Shown here piece by piece: positions 49,330 through 59,210 of a stretch of DNA of 64,000 nucleotides. The notes under the pieces were generated by a model, which worked only from the letters and a program-made list of their open reading frames with translations, had not been told where the DNA came from and searched no databases. Each line of letters starts with the position of its first letter. Position 1 is the stretch's first letter. Position numbers and translations under genes: made by a program. The stretch is from Chitinophaga lutea (lineage in GTDB: Bacteria > Bacteroidota > Bacteroidia > Chitinophagales > Chitinophagaceae): assembly GCF_003813775.1 (NCBI RefSeq), contig NZ_RPDH01000002.1:806001-870000 (forward strand), written 5' to 3'.

Positions 49330-50940
49330 TTATTGATATTTCATCTTCACGATCCGGTTCGCCGAGCGGAAATCGAACTGTGTGAAACTGCCCACCATCA
49401 GCGCGGCTTTCTGGCCTACCATGGGTATCACCTGTTCCACAAAACCGTTGGTGATGCCCCCATTGGAGTTGTAAGACTTATGCACGGCGCCTTCCGCCGT
49501 CAATACCACGAAGTTGTTGCGGCTCACGCCGGCAAACTTGCGGAAAATACCTGCCACCAGGAGCTCTCCGCCCGGCAGCCGGTTGATTTTCAGGGCATAC
49601 CCGTCGGCGCCATCCCCTACATTAAAAGTGGGATCGATCGCGCCGTTGGCTTCCAGCCGCACCAGGCCGATCGCCTTTGCGCCGTTAAAGCGGGTAAACC
49701 GGCCTGCGCAGATGATCTTGCCGTCCGGCTGCACCAGCATGTCAAAAATCACCAGGTCCGCGCCCGAGCCGGGATTAAAGGATTGATCCAGCGTACCGTC
49801 CGGGTTGAGGCGGGCGATATGCGGCGCCGGCTGGCCGCCATAGGTGGTGAAGTTACCCGCGATCAGCAACTTGTCGTCCGGCAACAGTACGGCACTGCTG
49901 ATGGGCGCATTGACAGTCACTTTGCCCTGGTGATTGGCCAGGTCGTAGTGGTACGACGAGTCCAGTTCCCCGTCCGGATGCAGGCGGGCAATCTGGAACA
50001 CCGCCGTGGAGTCGAGATGCATCGAATCGGTTTTCAGTTCAACCGTCTGCAGTTTGTAGTTCGGCTTCACGTAGAACTTGAAATCGCCCACGACCATTAT
50101 TTTTCCGTCTTTCTGTAAAAATATCTCGCGAACGCCACCCCTGAAACCGCCTGCCAGGGCAGACGTGGCTACCGTGGCGCCGGAAGGCCGGAGTACAGAC
50201 ACGTTGTCCACTCCCCCGTTGGTGTTCACCTTGGCGATGCAGTGCACGTTCGTCACCTGGTCGTAGCCGGAGAAGCTGCCGCCTATCAGGTACTTTTTTT
50301 CGTCGGGCAGATAAACCATCGGCCGGATGTACCCGCCGGTGGGCCCGAGATTCTCCCCGTAAGTATAGGTACGGTCCAGCGTACCGTCTGCATTGATGCG
50401 CGCAAGGCGGTTCACGCCGCCTTTGATTGCGGAGTTGTCGTATTCGGTGAAGCTGCCGGCGATCATGTACTTGTCTCCCGGCACGGGCATCACGTTCAGG
50501 ATTTGCCCATTGGCTCCCCTGAAACCGGGGTACACCGTATCCATCTGCAAGGGGCCGAGCACCGGGAAAAAGGGCCCGTAATAGAATTCCTGCCCTACCT
50601 GTGCGGACACCGCGCCGGTGCTGCCCAGTTCCGGTATACGCACTTTCACCGTGCTGTCGGTTACAGACACGATGGTGCCTGCCGTGCCGCCGAACTGAAT
50701 AACCAGCCTGTCTTTCACCGCCAGGAAACCTTTTCCCTTGATGGTAATTTCATCGTTGGCGAAACCTTTCCCCGGCGTGAGCGCGCGTTCTTCTGCAAAG
50801 CTGATGGCAGGCAGTACGGGCTCCCCGTAGGGGCTTCCGCCGTCGCTGTTCACCGATTCCTTCTGGCAGGCGGCCAGCAGCGCCACAGCGGCGATGCTTC
50901 CTATAAAACCTTTGTGGATCGTTCTTCTCATCATTTGCAT
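49330..50940 (-). CDS. DUF5008-type lipoprotein with IPT and delta-60 repeats
   Basis: 536 aa, last gene of the SusC/D operon. Lipoprotein signal ending LAAC (Cys about 25). Residues about 45-120 are an IPT/TIG-like beta-sandwich (RALTPGKGFANDEITIKGKGF to STVKVRIPEL). From about 150 on, repeats of the delta-60 type with the signature (V/I)ARL(N/H)PDG.LD.(S/T)(F/Y)....G....(V/I)......(Q/P)DGK(I/L) occur, for example DGTLDQSFNPGSGADLVIFD and EANGAIDPTFNVGDGADGYAL. The order IPT then delta-60 fits DUF5008, which is associated with SusC/D loci. Outer-membrane, surface-facing binding protein by inference; it overlaps the fasciclin gene by 1 nt. Confidence 0.8.
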   Translation of the reverse strand: MQMMRRTIHKGFIGSIAAVALLAACQKESVNSDGGSPYGEPVLPAISFAEERALTPGKGFANDEITIKGKGFLAVKDRLVIQFGGTAGTIVSVTDSTVKVRIPELGSTGAVSAQVGQEFYYGPFFPVLGPLQMDTVYPGFRGANGQILNVMPVPGDKYMIAGSFTEYDNSAIKGGVNRLARINADGTLDRTYTYGENLGPTGGYIRPMVYLPDEKKYLIGGSFSGYDQVTNVHCIAKVNTNGGVDNVSVLRPSGATVATSALAGGFRGGVREIFLQKDGKIMVVGDFKFYVKPNYKLQTVELKTDSMHLDSTAVFQIARLHPDGELDSSYHYDLANHQGKVTVNAPISSAVLLPDDKLLIAGNFTTYGGQPAPHIARLNPDGTLDQSFNPGSGADLVIFDMLVQPDGKIICAGRFTRFNGAKAIGLVRLEANGAIDPTFNVGDGADGYALKINRLPGGELLVAGIFRKFAGVSRNNFVVLTAEGAVHKSYNSNGGITNGFVEQVIPMVGQKAALMVGSFTQFDFRSANRIVKMKYQ

Positions 50941-51641
50941 TAGTCTTTAGAATTTAAGTAATCGAGGGCGATGCGCAGGAAATCGTCTGTCCGGAAACCG
51001 AAATTGTGCTGTATGCTCAACACATGCACCACGCCGTTTTTCGGCTGTATGTCGGATGATACGACGCGTACCCTGGGGTTGTTGCGGAAGTTGGTGGGGT
51101 CGAAGGTAATATCCGTCACATACAGGATACGCGGCCCCACGGCCTCCACTCCATTGTAGGTGGTGTATTCCAGCCCGATGTTGAGGATATACCCGTCGAG
51201 CATCACGTAGTTGATGCCGGGGAAAGCGTTGATGTTATTGTAGCTCACGCGGGGGAAAGTACCCGCGGTATGTTTGCCCTTCATGACGTACATGCCGAGA
51301 AACTTGCGCCATACTTCCTGCCCGATATCGGATATTTTCACGGAATCTTTCCCGGCAATGAAGCGGTTTAAATTCACCAGGTTCATGGCGTCGCGGATCA
51401 CGTCGTCCGAAGGCGCGAAAAAGGTGATCGTGTCCTTGGTCATCATGTCTTTCATCCCCGCCAGGTCTACGATCGCCTTGATGGTATCGAAGTACATGGT
51501 TTTTTCGGTGAGGTAATCATAGATGGTGCCGTTATAGATGGGGTTGGCCTTCCCCCCGTCCACGTAATAATCCTTTTTGCAGGACTGTGAGAACAGTACC
51601 AGGCAGCAAAGCGCCAGCGGCCATTGAAATATTTTCTTCAT
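50940..51641 (-). CDS. Fasciclin-domain lipoprotein
   Basis: 233 aa. Lipoprotein signal with FSQSCKKD (Cys 20). Residues about 40-230 form a fasciclin (FAS1) domain: TIYDYLTEKTMYFDTIKAIVD at the start, TITFFAPSDDVIRDAMN as the first conserved FAS1 strand-helix, and GVVHVLSIQHNFGFRTDDFLRIAL near the end. FAS1 modules mediate adhesion. Position after SusD and 1-nt overlap with the DUF5008 gene put it in the operon. It lacks the two carbohydrate-binding modules of the fasciclin protein at 57571, so the two are not simple duplicates. Confidence 0.87.
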   Translation of the reverse strand: MKKIFQWPLALCCLVLFSQSCKKDYYVDGGKANPIYNGTIYDYLTEKTMYFDTIKAIVDLAGMKDMMTKDTITFFAPSDDVIRDAMNLVNLNRFIAGKDSVKISDIGQEVWRKFLGMYVMKGKHTAGTFPRVSYNNINAFPGINYVMLDGYILNIGLEYTTYNGVEAVGPRILYVTDITFDPTNFRNNPRVRVVSSDIQPKNGVVHVLSIQHNFGFRTDDFLRIALDYLNSKD

Positions 51642-51661
51642 ACAATCAGTTTTTTAAAAGT

Positions 51662-53164
51662 CTATTGAACCCAATAGGCCGTTTGAACAAGGAGCGGGTT
51701 GGTGCGCATGGCGGATGCCGGTATGGGCCACGTCCAGGCGCGGCGCTCAAACTGGTCGGGGCTCAGGTAATTATCGCATTCGCCCATTTCCATCACGCGG
51801 CCCGTTCTTACGAGGTCTGTCCACCGCTGTCCTTCTCCCATCAGTTCTTTCGTGCGTTCGCGGAAGATGGCGTCTTTCAGTTCGTCGCCACCGGCGCCGG
51901 TATATTCTTCCGTTTCGGCGCGGCGTCTGATCTCGTTCAGCAGGTCGATGGCCTCCGCATCGTGACCGCCCAGTTCAGCCAGTGCCTCCGCACGGAGCAG
52001 CAGCACGCCGGCGTACCGGATGTAGATCATGTTGAAGTCGAACGACCGGTTGGCCGGGTCCGGAATATCTGAATATTTGAGGAACATGGACGACTGCGGG
52101 TTGATGGTGGAGTACGGATCGTCGAACCAGAGCATAAACCGTGCGTCCTGTTTGCCGGGCGGGTAGAGATAATCGATGAACTGGCGTTTGATGGTCACTT
52201 CGCTGGCGAGGCCGCCGAAGAGCGTGGTGCTCGTAGCCAGGATAGGCTGATGGAGCACCCACTGCGCCATAAAGGCGCCGTTGGAGTTGCCGTAGTTGGC
52301 GTCCATGCTGATTTCCCAAACACCTTCATCCGAGCGGCCCTTGAAAATTTCCTTGAAGGCCTCGCGTGTGTAAGGCAGGAGGCGGTACATCCCCAGGTCC
52401 ATCACTGCCTTGCACGACTCGGCGCATTTCTGCCACCATTCCGCGGCGCGGGGTTTGTCGAAGCCCGCTTTCCAGGCGTACATATTGGCCATCAGGCCGA
52501 AAGCAGCGCCCTTAGTGGCCTTTACGGCTTTGTTGGTGGGGTCGCTGTAACCATCTGGCAAATCCCTCGCCGCCAGCTGGAGGTCGGCGATGGCCGTGTC
52601 CAGCACCTGCAGCATGTTGGTACGTGCTTTCAGCTTTGAGTCGTACGGGTCCAGCTGCAGGGGCACATCGCCATAATGCGTAACGAGCAGGTAATAGCTG
52701 AACGCGCGGATAAAGCGGGCCTCGCCGAGCAGGCTCGCCCTGTAAGCCGTGCTCATCGTGTTATCCTGGATGGCCGGGATCTTGTCGAGGCAAAGGTTCG
52801 CCATCGCAACAGCCTGGTAAAAGGCAGCCCAGCTTTCGCGCAGCGCATGCGTGTTATCCGATGCGGACAAATCCGAGCTTTGCAGGAGATTCCTGGACAG
52901 TGCCTCGAAATTCCTCTTCAGCCAGAAGTTCCAGTTGCCCGGCCTGAAGTCGTTGTTGGTGTAGATAGAAGCGTTGCCCAGGCGGCCTCTCAAGATGCTG
53001 TACCCGGTGTTGACCCCGGCTTCCGCATCCGCCGCATTTTTCCAGAAATCCGCCCCCGTAAATTTGTCGGTAGGCTCCAGTTCCAGGAACTTTTTACAGG
53101 CGGACAGCCCGGAGGCCGCTGCCAGCACCATACACACCAGTATTATTCTGCAATAGTGTTTCAT
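51662..53164 (-). CDS. SusD/RagB-family lipoprotein (second pair)
   Basis: 500 aa. Lipoprotein signal (GLSACKKF, Cys 23). Family landmarks: LELEPTDKFTGADFWKN, the TPR-like helices LRESWAAFYQAVAMANLCLDKIP and RASLLGEARFIRAFSYYLLVTHYGDVPL, then KGAAFGLMANMYAWKAGF, and the C-terminal LLRAEALAELGGHDAEAIDLLNEIRRRA and RTKELMGEGQRWTDLVRTGR. SusD proteins cap the SusC channel and bind the substrate on the cell surface. Located 62 bp downstream of its SusC. The pair is different in sequence from the pair at 59211/60722, so the ligands may differ. Confidence 0.92.
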   Translation of the reverse strand: MKHYCRIILVCMVLAAASGLSACKKFLELEPTDKFTGADFWKNAADAEAGVNTGYSILRGRLGNASIYTNNDFRPGNWNFWLKRNFEALSRNLLQSSDLSASDNTHALRESWAAFYQAVAMANLCLDKIPAIQDNTMSTAYRASLLGEARFIRAFSYYLLVTHYGDVPLQLDPYDSKLKARTNMLQVLDTAIADLQLAARDLPDGYSDPTNKAVKATKGAAFGLMANMYAWKAGFDKPRAAEWWQKCAESCKAVMDLGMYRLLPYTREAFKEIFKGRSDEGVWEISMDANYGNSNGAFMAQWVLHQPILATSTTLFGGLASEVTIKRQFIDYLYPPGKQDARFMLWFDDPYSTINPQSSMFLKYSDIPDPANRSFDFNMIYIRYAGVLLLRAEALAELGGHDAEAIDLLNEIRRRAETEEYTGAGGDELKDAIFRERTKELMGEGQRWTDLVRTGRVMEMGECDNYLSPDQFERRAWTWPIPASAMRTNPLLVQTAYWVQ

Positions 53165-53226
53165 CTGTCAAAATTTTGATGATCGGCGGCACCGGCTCAT
53201 CGGGCGCCGCTGATATTCGTGTTAAT

Positions 53227-56200
53227 TTAGAACTCCGCGTTAAAGCCGATGGTGAAGCTCCTCGCCGCCGGGTAACCGTTGATATCGTCGCGGCCGAGCT
53301 GGCTCACGGTTTCAGGGTTAGGCCCGGAATATTTCGAGATGATGGCCAGGTTGTACAGCGTGGTGTACACCCTGAGCGTACGTATTTTGGCCCTTCTCAT
53401 GAAGTCGAAATCCCTGAACTGGTAATTGAGCGTTACCTGGTTGATCTTGAAATACGAACCGTCTTCCATGAACATGGTCTGATCCAGCCTGAAGGGCTGT
53501 ATCTGGCCGTTGCGGTAGAAGTAGTACACGTTGGGATACTTTGCACCTGCGTCTCCCTCTCCTTTCCAGTAATTGAGCTGGTCGAGGTCATAGATGTTCA
53601 CCGAACCGCCGATACCGCCATCGTAGATGATATTGTTCGGCTGGGTGAGGCGCATCAGGCGGCCGGCCACTGCATTGTTCAGGATATCGCGCTTCCAGGT
53701 GAAGGAACAGAAAACGTTCAGCGAAAAATTCTTATAGCTGACGGTGTTGGAGATACCACCGGTGGCACGCGGCTCGGGGTTGCCGACGATCATGTTGTCT
53801 TCCTCATCGTCGAGCATGTAGTCTCCGTTCACGTCTTTCCAGATGGGGTCGCCTGCCAGGAAATATGACGGTGTGTTGCCTTTGCCGGTTTTATACCGGA
53901 TACCGCGGATCGGATCTACCGGCACATCTCCGTTTCTGTCATAAAAGCCCTGCGTGTAATACAGGTAGTTGGAGATCGGGTTGCGGCCTACTTTCCGCGC
54001 CAGGTCCTGGTAATAAGGAGCACCGTCGTTATAGCGCATCGATTTCAGGCCACCGGGCAGTTCCGTCAGCACGCCGCGGGCGATCGCGCCATTGGCGGAG
54101 ATCATCCACTGGAAGCCCGCAGGTTTCTTGGAAGCGATGGGCCGCACCGTAACGGACAATTCATGGCCGTAATTGACGATGGCGCCACCGTTCATCTGTA
54201 TCCTGTTATAACCCGTAACGTCCGTGAGCGGCACTTCCATAACGAGGTTATACGAGCGTTTGTAGTAGGTATCGTAATTGAAGCTGAAGCGGCCTTTAAA
54301 GAGGCTCACATCCAAACCCACATCGTACTGGCGTGATTTTTCGGATTCCAGGAACGGGTTCGGCATCAGCCCGAATTCGGGGCCGATAGCGGTCTGGTTA
54401 TTGTAATCCGCGAATACCTGGTAGATGCCGAGGGCGTTCACCTGGTTGGCCACCGGGCGGCTGTTGATACCGTAGCTGCCGCGTATGGACCCGTAATCGA
54501 GGAAATTGAGATCCTGGAACAGCGGTTCTTTGTTGAAGTTCCACCTTACGCCCAGCGCGGGGTTCACCGAATAGCGGCTGGCCAGCCCGGAACTGGAGTT
54601 ACCGTCTGCGCGGTACGAGAGGTCCAGCACATACTTCGTTCTGAAGTTGTAGGAGATGAAACCGGCGTAAGACATGGCGTGATACGTACGGCTGACCGGC
54701 GTGCCATTGGTGTTGATGTTGCCGGCGTCATTCCAGGGGTTACCCGGGTAAAAACGCGGAGAGTACCCGCGGGGGCCCCAGTAAAAATCGCTCGGCCCGT
54801 TGCGCATTTCGCGGATGTGCTGTTCATTTTCCATGATATTGGCCTCCGTGAACGCGCTCACCAGGATGTTGTGCCCTGCCTCGGAATCGTCCGGGCGCGT
54901 GCTGAAATTATAGGCCAGGCCGTTACGCGTATTGAGCTCTCCCCTGCGGCCCACGAAGCCGTATGAAAGCGTCTGGTTATTGTTGGAGAACCCGCGGTTA
55001 AACCGGTCGCGGGTATCGGTGTAATAGTCGTACGAAGTGGTTGACGTGAGGCGCAGCCCGCGGAGCACTTCATAATCCACGCTCAGGAAGCTGCGGATGT
55101 TCACGGTGTTGTTATCATCCACATTCTCGAGGTAAGCCCTCAGTTCCGGGAACTCGAGGAAGTGCGAAGGGCCGGGCAGCAGTGAAGAGGTAAAGGCGTT
55201 GCCCGCGCCGTTGCCGGTAAGGCCGCCGCCGTTGCCGCGCTTCTTCTGGCCATAGCCGCCAAAGAGCTGGCCGCTTACGCGGAGCCGCGTATTCGGCTGC
55301 ATGTTCAGCTGGAGGTTGAGGCTGTATTTGTTGAAGCCGGTGTTTTTGATCACACCCTGGTTCATCTGGTAGGCGAGGTTCGCCTTGTAGTTCATCTTGG
55401 AATTACCGCCGGTGATCTGGAGGTTGTTATTCGTGTTGAGGGTGGTCTGGTAAAAAAGCCCCTGCCAGTCGGTGCTGTTATTGAAAAACCCGTTAAGACT
55501 GTCTGACAGGAAGATGGCCCCATCCATATCATCCCTGGCCTTGCGTTCGCTCCGGTTGTAGTCCATGATGGCCTTGATACGGTAGTCTCTCTCCTTATTG
55601 CCGCCCCATACGCTGCGCAGCGCAGGTGGTACGTTCACGAACAGGGAGTTGTTGGTGCTGATGATGGGCACGGCGGAATTACCACGTTTGGTGGTGATCA
55701 CGATCACCCCGTTGGCGCCGCGGGAACCGTACAGCGAAGCCGCCTGCGCGTCCTTGTAGATTTCGATGGACTCCACGTCTTCCGGCGGGATGAGCGACAG
55801 CGGGCCTGTTGCGGCGCCGGGCTGCAGCATCGACTGGTCTACGCCGCCGTCATATTCCACCGGCACGTTGTCTATCACCAGCAGCGGGTTGGAACTGGCC
55901 AGGAAGGCCTGGTCGCCGCTGCCCGAAATGTTCAGCTGGGAAATGCCGCGGATGGAAATGGTGCCGCCAAAACCGGGCGCGCCGGTGTTGACCTGGATGT
56001 TCATGCCCGCCACCTTGCCCTGGAGCAGCTGCTCCAGGTTAGGCACCGGCACGTTCTGTATGTCTTTTCCGCTGATGGAGCTGGAGGCCCCGGTCATCGT
56101 TTCTTTAGAACGTTTCTGGTAACCCACCACCACCTGTTCTTTGAGGCCCGTTTCCGCCGGCACCAGTACGATGCGCAGCGGCGCGCTGCCCGCCTTTACC

Positions 56201-56466
56201 GTTTTATCCTGGTACCCGATGAACCGGAACAGCAGGGATTTTCCTTCTTCGATGGTAAGGGTGAAATTGCCGTTTTGGTCCGTCACCGCAATCCCTTTCC
56301 TGGCGGCGACATCCATGATGCTCACCCCCGGTATGCCGGCGCCGGACGTACCGCCTTCGGTCACCTTGCCCGTTACCGTTATTTTTTGCTGGGCATACGC
56401 CTCGCCGCCGGCCAGAAGCGCCAGCACAAGACAGAGCCGTATGATGCCAGTGTATAATTTATGCAT
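53227..56466 (-). CDS. SusC/RagA-family TonB-dependent outer-membrane transporter (second pair)
   Basis: 1079 aa. Signal peptide (MHKLYTGIIRLCLVLALLAGGEAYA), then a CarboxypepD_reg-like beta-sandwich (KITVTGKVTEGG to IGYQDKTVKAG), the TonB plug (KEQVVVGYQKRSKETMTG; VPNLEQLLQGKVAGMNIQ; GGTISIRGISQLNISG; LLVIDNVPVEYD; VESIEIYKDAQAASLYGSRG, ANGVIVITTKRG), and a long beta-barrel ending in NPETVSQLGRDDINGYPAAR and an aromatic-terminated last strand (TIGFNAEF). It imports an oligomer across the outer membrane with TonB energy. ATG 56466 is chosen because the earlier Met lies 12 residues before a clear signal peptide. Confidence 0.92.
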   Translation of the reverse strand: MHKLYTGIIRLCLVLALLAGGEAYAQQKITVTGKVTEGGTSGAGIPGVSIMDVAARKGIAVTDQNGNFTLTIEEGKSLLFRFIGYQDKTVKAGSAPLRIVLVPAETGLKEQVVVGYQKRSKETMTGASSSISGKDIQNVPVPNLEQLLQGKVAGMNIQVNTGAPGFGGTISIRGISQLNISGSGDQAFLASSNPLLVIDNVPVEYDGGVDQSMLQPGAATGPLSLIPPEDVESIEIYKDAQAASLYGSRGANGVIVITTKRGNSAVPIISTNNSLFVNVPPALRSVWGGNKERDYRIKAIMDYNRSERKARDDMDGAIFLSDSLNGFFNNSTDWQGLFYQTTLNTNNNLQITGGNSKMNYKANLAYQMNQGVIKNTGFNKYSLNLQLNMQPNTRLRVSGQLFGGYGQKKRGNGGGLTGNGAGNAFTSSLLPGPSHFLEFPELRAYLENVDDNNTVNIRSFLSVDYEVLRGLRLTSTTSYDYYTDTRDRFNRGFSNNNQTLSYGFVGRRGELNTRNGLAYNFSTRPDDSEAGHNILVSAFTEANIMENEQHIREMRNGPSDFYWGPRGYSPRFYPGNPWNDAGNINTNGTPVSRTYHAMSYAGFISYNFRTKYVLDLSYRADGNSSSGLASRYSVNPALGVRWNFNKEPLFQDLNFLDYGSIRGSYGINSRPVANQVNALGIYQVFADYNNQTAIGPEFGLMPNPFLESEKSRQYDVGLDVSLFKGRFSFNYDTYYKRSYNLVMEVPLTDVTGYNRIQMNGGAIVNYGHELSVTVRPIASKKPAGFQWMISANGAIARGVLTELPGGLKSMRYNDGAPYYQDLARKVGRNPISNYLYYTQGFYDRNGDVPVDPIRGIRYKTGKGNTPSYFLAGDPIWKDVNGDYMLDDEEDNMIVGNPEPRATGGISNTVSYKNFSLNVFCSFTWKRDILNNAVAGRLMRLTQPNNIIYDGGIGGSVNIYDLDQLNYWKGEGDAGAKYPNVYYFYRNGQIQPFRLDQTMFMEDGSYFKINQVTLNYQFRDFDFMRRAKIRTLRVYTTLYNLAIISKYSGPNPETVSQLGRDDINGYPAARSFTIGFNAEF

Positions 56467-56491
56467 GATTTGCTGGTTTAAAAGTTGAGCA

Positions 56492-57562
56492 TTAATCGTC
56501 ACTGAATTTGGGATTGATCCGGTAACGGAATATCACCGTCCATTCCCCGGGCTCATGAATACTGAGTTTCAGGCCGATCGTCCCTATCCTGCGGGAACCG
56601 AAAGACACCCTGGTAAAGCGGAAATTATATTCCGCTTCCTCGTCGCCGGGAAATACCTCAGAGAGAATGGGAAACGGGTTGGTGATATCGTAGGTCACCG
56701 ACATGCTGTCTTTCGGGATGCGGCCGTTAAAGCCGAATTTCACGTTGCGGTCGGCCATTTTGCTGTAATAGAACAGGCTGTCCCAGCGCTGGTAGTTAAA
56801 GACCGTGAGGGGGATGCCGATGCTGTCTTTGTCCACGAATTTGAAGGTGATCGTGTTGGCTGCGTTCCCCGTTTTCACGAAGTATACCTGCACGTTTTCC
56901 GCTTTGATTTCGCGTTGCTGCGCGTCCACATGGCCGGTAAGGGTGGTGGGGCGGATGATGCCGCCGGAATTATCCGGTTTCCGCAAACCGGTGATGTCGT
57001 CGAACTCGTAAGGGTCGTAGGGCCTGGGCCGGCGGAGATCGATCGTCAGACCGGTAAACAGGCGTTCTCCGGCGCCGTTCTTCACTTTCACGTCGAAATA
57101 ATATTTGCCGTACCGCACTTTGTTCGAATCCACCGGCCAAACCACCAGCTGGCCGTTCTGGCTGTTCATGTCCACGATGGGCCGGCGCACCGTGATGCGC
57201 TTCGCTTCGATTTCGGCGATGGATTTTTCCGTACCGGTGTAATAGTCTTTCCACTGCCGGGTATCCACCAATTCCTGCAATACAGGGGCAGGTACTTTTC
57301 CTTCCACCCGGGGAGACATCAGCGTGAACTCCAGCGGTTGCGTGGAGTAGTCGGCGTTGAAGACATTGATAAACATATTCGTGCGACCCAGGTTGGACAC
57401 AAAAACATCTTTCTTGAAGTTCATGTCTTTGCTCAGGTAGTCGGTTTCCACCGGCAGGGTGTCTTTATAACAGCCGGCCAGCGCAACCGCCAGCAAGCCT
57501 GCCGCGCAGGCCATCCGCTTCGTGCGCCGGGGTGTTTTTATATATTGGATAACTGGTTGCAT
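56492..57562 (-). CDS. DUF5007-type lipoprotein
   Basis: 356 aa. Lipoprotein signal ending AVALAGCYKD (Cys about 31). The following MNFKKDVFVSNLGRTNMFIN and a beta-sandwich rich in R(I/V)TVRRP and PRPYDPYEFDDITGLRK segments are consistent with DUF5007, a family I recall from Bacteroidota SusC/D loci; no enzymatic motif is visible. It starts 8 bp after the CBM-containing fasciclin gene and ends 25 bp before the second SusC, so it is between the two halves of the operon. Outer-membrane, probably surface-exposed, ligand-binding role inferred from context. Confidence 0.72.
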   Translation of the reverse strand: MQPVIQYIKTPRRTKRMACAAGLLAVALAGCYKDTLPVETDYLSKDMNFKKDVFVSNLGRTNMFINVFNADYSTQPLEFTLMSPRVEGKVPAPVLQELVDTRQWKDYYTGTEKSIAEIEAKRITVRRPIVDMNSQNGQLVVWPVDSNKVRYGKYYFDVKVKNGAGERLFTGLTIDLRRPRPYDPYEFDDITGLRKPDNSGGIIRPTTLTGHVDAQQREIKAENVQVYFVKTGNAANTITFKFVDKDSIGIPLTVFNYQRWDSLFYYSKMADRNVKFGFNGRIPKDSMSVTYDITNPFPILSEVFPGDEEAEYNFRFTRVSFGSRRIGTIGLKLSIHEPGEWTVIFRYRINPKFSDD

Positions 57563-57570
57563 GGTTGAAT

Positions 57571-59202
57571 TTATTTAGCGACGAAAGTCAGTTTGGCAAT
57601 GTTGAAACCGGCCGCGTCCATGAATACTTTGAGATCGTGCGTGCCGGCGGTGAGGGTCACGTCTTTTTTGATGAGGTCCGTATACGTGCCATAGGCGCCG
57701 GTTCTCGGCACCGTGAGCACGCCCGTCACGTTCGCGCCGTCTATTTCGGCGTGCACCTTGCCGGTCGTATTCGGTGAGCTGACGCGGAAAACGATGTCGT
57801 ATTTGCCTGTTTTCTGCACGTTCACCGTGTACAGTGTCCATTCTCCCGCAGCGGTATAACCCAGGTTAAACCCTTTTTCCGGAGACGGCGCCTGTTCCAC
57901 GTCCGGGCCTTCGAAGGCGCGCATCATCTGTTTGGCATTGCCCCTGTTCTGTGCGTCCACGTCTTTGTAGCCGATGCCTTCGCCGCCCCAGTCGAATTCC
58001 GCAATGGGCACCACGCCGGGGATGTTCAGCGGCAGTGCGTTGAAGGGTTTCCGGAACTTGGGCACAAAACCCAGGCGCGCCATATTAAAGCCCGCCGCGT
58101 CCACAAAGAAGGTGGCTACATGCTCTCCTTCGGTCAGGAAAACGTCCGCGCCCTGTATGGTCACCCAATCCTGGTAGCCGGTACCTTTCGGTATGTTCAG
58201 CAAGCCGGTCACGTTTTTGCCGTCTACTTCGAGGTGAAAAATGCAGTTGGAGTTGGGCGTAGCTACGCGTCCGTAAGAGCGGTACAGGCCGCTATGCTCC
58301 ACCTTCACGGTATAATTCAGCCATTCGCCGGGGAAAGTAAACCCAACGTTATAGGGCCCTTCCGTACAGTTGTCCATGTCCACGCCTTCTTCGAAGCGGT
58401 ATTTGCCGTTGCCGCGGTTGGCCGGCTCAAAATCGTGGTAGGCCACACCTTCGCCCCCTTTGTCGAAATAGGCGATGTCGATGCTACCTGCTCCCGGCAC
58501 CAGAAAGGGATTGCCGAAGAACGGCATCATCTGCGCCGGATATGCCTGCGGGAGGAAAGAGGTAAATCCGAAAACATGTTTGGGCGTGAGCATGTGCACC
58601 ATGCCGTTGGTGGTTTTCAGGTTGGTGGATTCCGTGGTGGTGGACACCCAGAATTTGGTGAGGCGCGAATTATTCTTGTCGCTGAACTCGATGATCATGG
58701 AGCTGCCGTTTTGGATACCGGCCGCCGCCGTGCCCACCGCCTTTCCGCTCATTTCATAGCCATAGGGCGTCATCAGCGTCACCCCGTCTCCGAACCGCAG
58801 CGAATCGAGGTTGTAAATCCCTTCCACGAGGTAGCGGTGCAGCAGCGTATCCCATACGCCGGTGCTCACACTGTCTACCGTCCAGTTGGGCAGCTCGCCG
58901 CGCTTCTTGCGCGTAAAGTTGAGATTCTCCATGGCGGAGTTGATGCTGAAATCCTGCGGCGCAAAAAAGGTATACCGGCCGCTCTTGAGTTTTTCAGCAA
59001 CACCGGTTTTATCGAGCAGGTGCAACAGCGTATCGTACAATCCGCTTTTATTGGCTTGCCTGATAAAATCGTAGGAGCTCATATTCACTTCCTGCACCGG
59101 GGCCATATCCCGGTAGGGATTGTCTTTCTGACAACCGGCGGCAGCCGCACTACAGATGAGCGCTGCCAATATATGCCTGGTGGAAAATAGTCTTTTCGTC
59201 AT
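57571..59202 (-). CDS. Fasciclin lipoprotein with two CBM6-like modules
   Basis: 543 aa. Lipoprotein signal (SAAAAGCQKD, Cys about 24). A FAS1 domain about 40-215 (SSYDFIRQANKSGLYDTLLHLL; GRYTFFAPQDFSINSAM; NGMVHMLTPKHVFGFTSF) is followed by two homologous modules of about 135 residues (about 250-385 and 400-543), each with (E/G)GEG(V/I)(A/G)Y.D...(N)RGN, an aromatic-rich GEWLNYTV or GEWTLYTV strand, and a DAAGFN(M/I)A(R/K)L.FV end, a pattern known from family 6-type carbohydrate-binding modules. Fusion of FAS1 and CBMs suggests a surface glycan-binding adhesin. It is the third gene of the operon. Confidence 0.83.
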   Translation of the reverse strand: MTKRLFSTRHILAALICSAAAAGCQKDNPYRDMAPVQEVNMSSYDFIRQANKSGLYDTLLHLLDKTGVAEKLKSGRYTFFAPQDFSINSAMENLNFTRKKRGELPNWTVDSVSTGVWDTLLHRYLVEGIYNLDSLRFGDGVTLMTPYGYEMSGKAVGTAAAGIQNGSSMIIEFSDKNNSRLTKFWVSTTTESTNLKTTNGMVHMLTPKHVFGFTSFLPQAYPAQMMPFFGNPFLVPGAGSIDIAYFDKGGEGVAYHDFEPANRGNGKYRFEEGVDMDNCTEGPYNVGFTFPGEWLNYTVKVEHSGLYRSYGRVATPNSNCIFHLEVDGKNVTGLLNIPKGTGYQDWVTIQGADVFLTEGEHVATFFVDAAGFNMARLGFVPKFRKPFNALPLNIPGVVPIAEFDWGGEGIGYKDVDAQNRGNAKQMMRAFEGPDVEQAPSPEKGFNLGYTAAGEWTLYTVNVQKTGKYDIVFRVSSPNTTGKVHAEIDGANVTGVLTVPRTGAYGTYTDLIKKDVTLTAGTHDLKVFMDAAGFNIAKLTFVAK

Positions 59203-59210
59203 GATACAGG

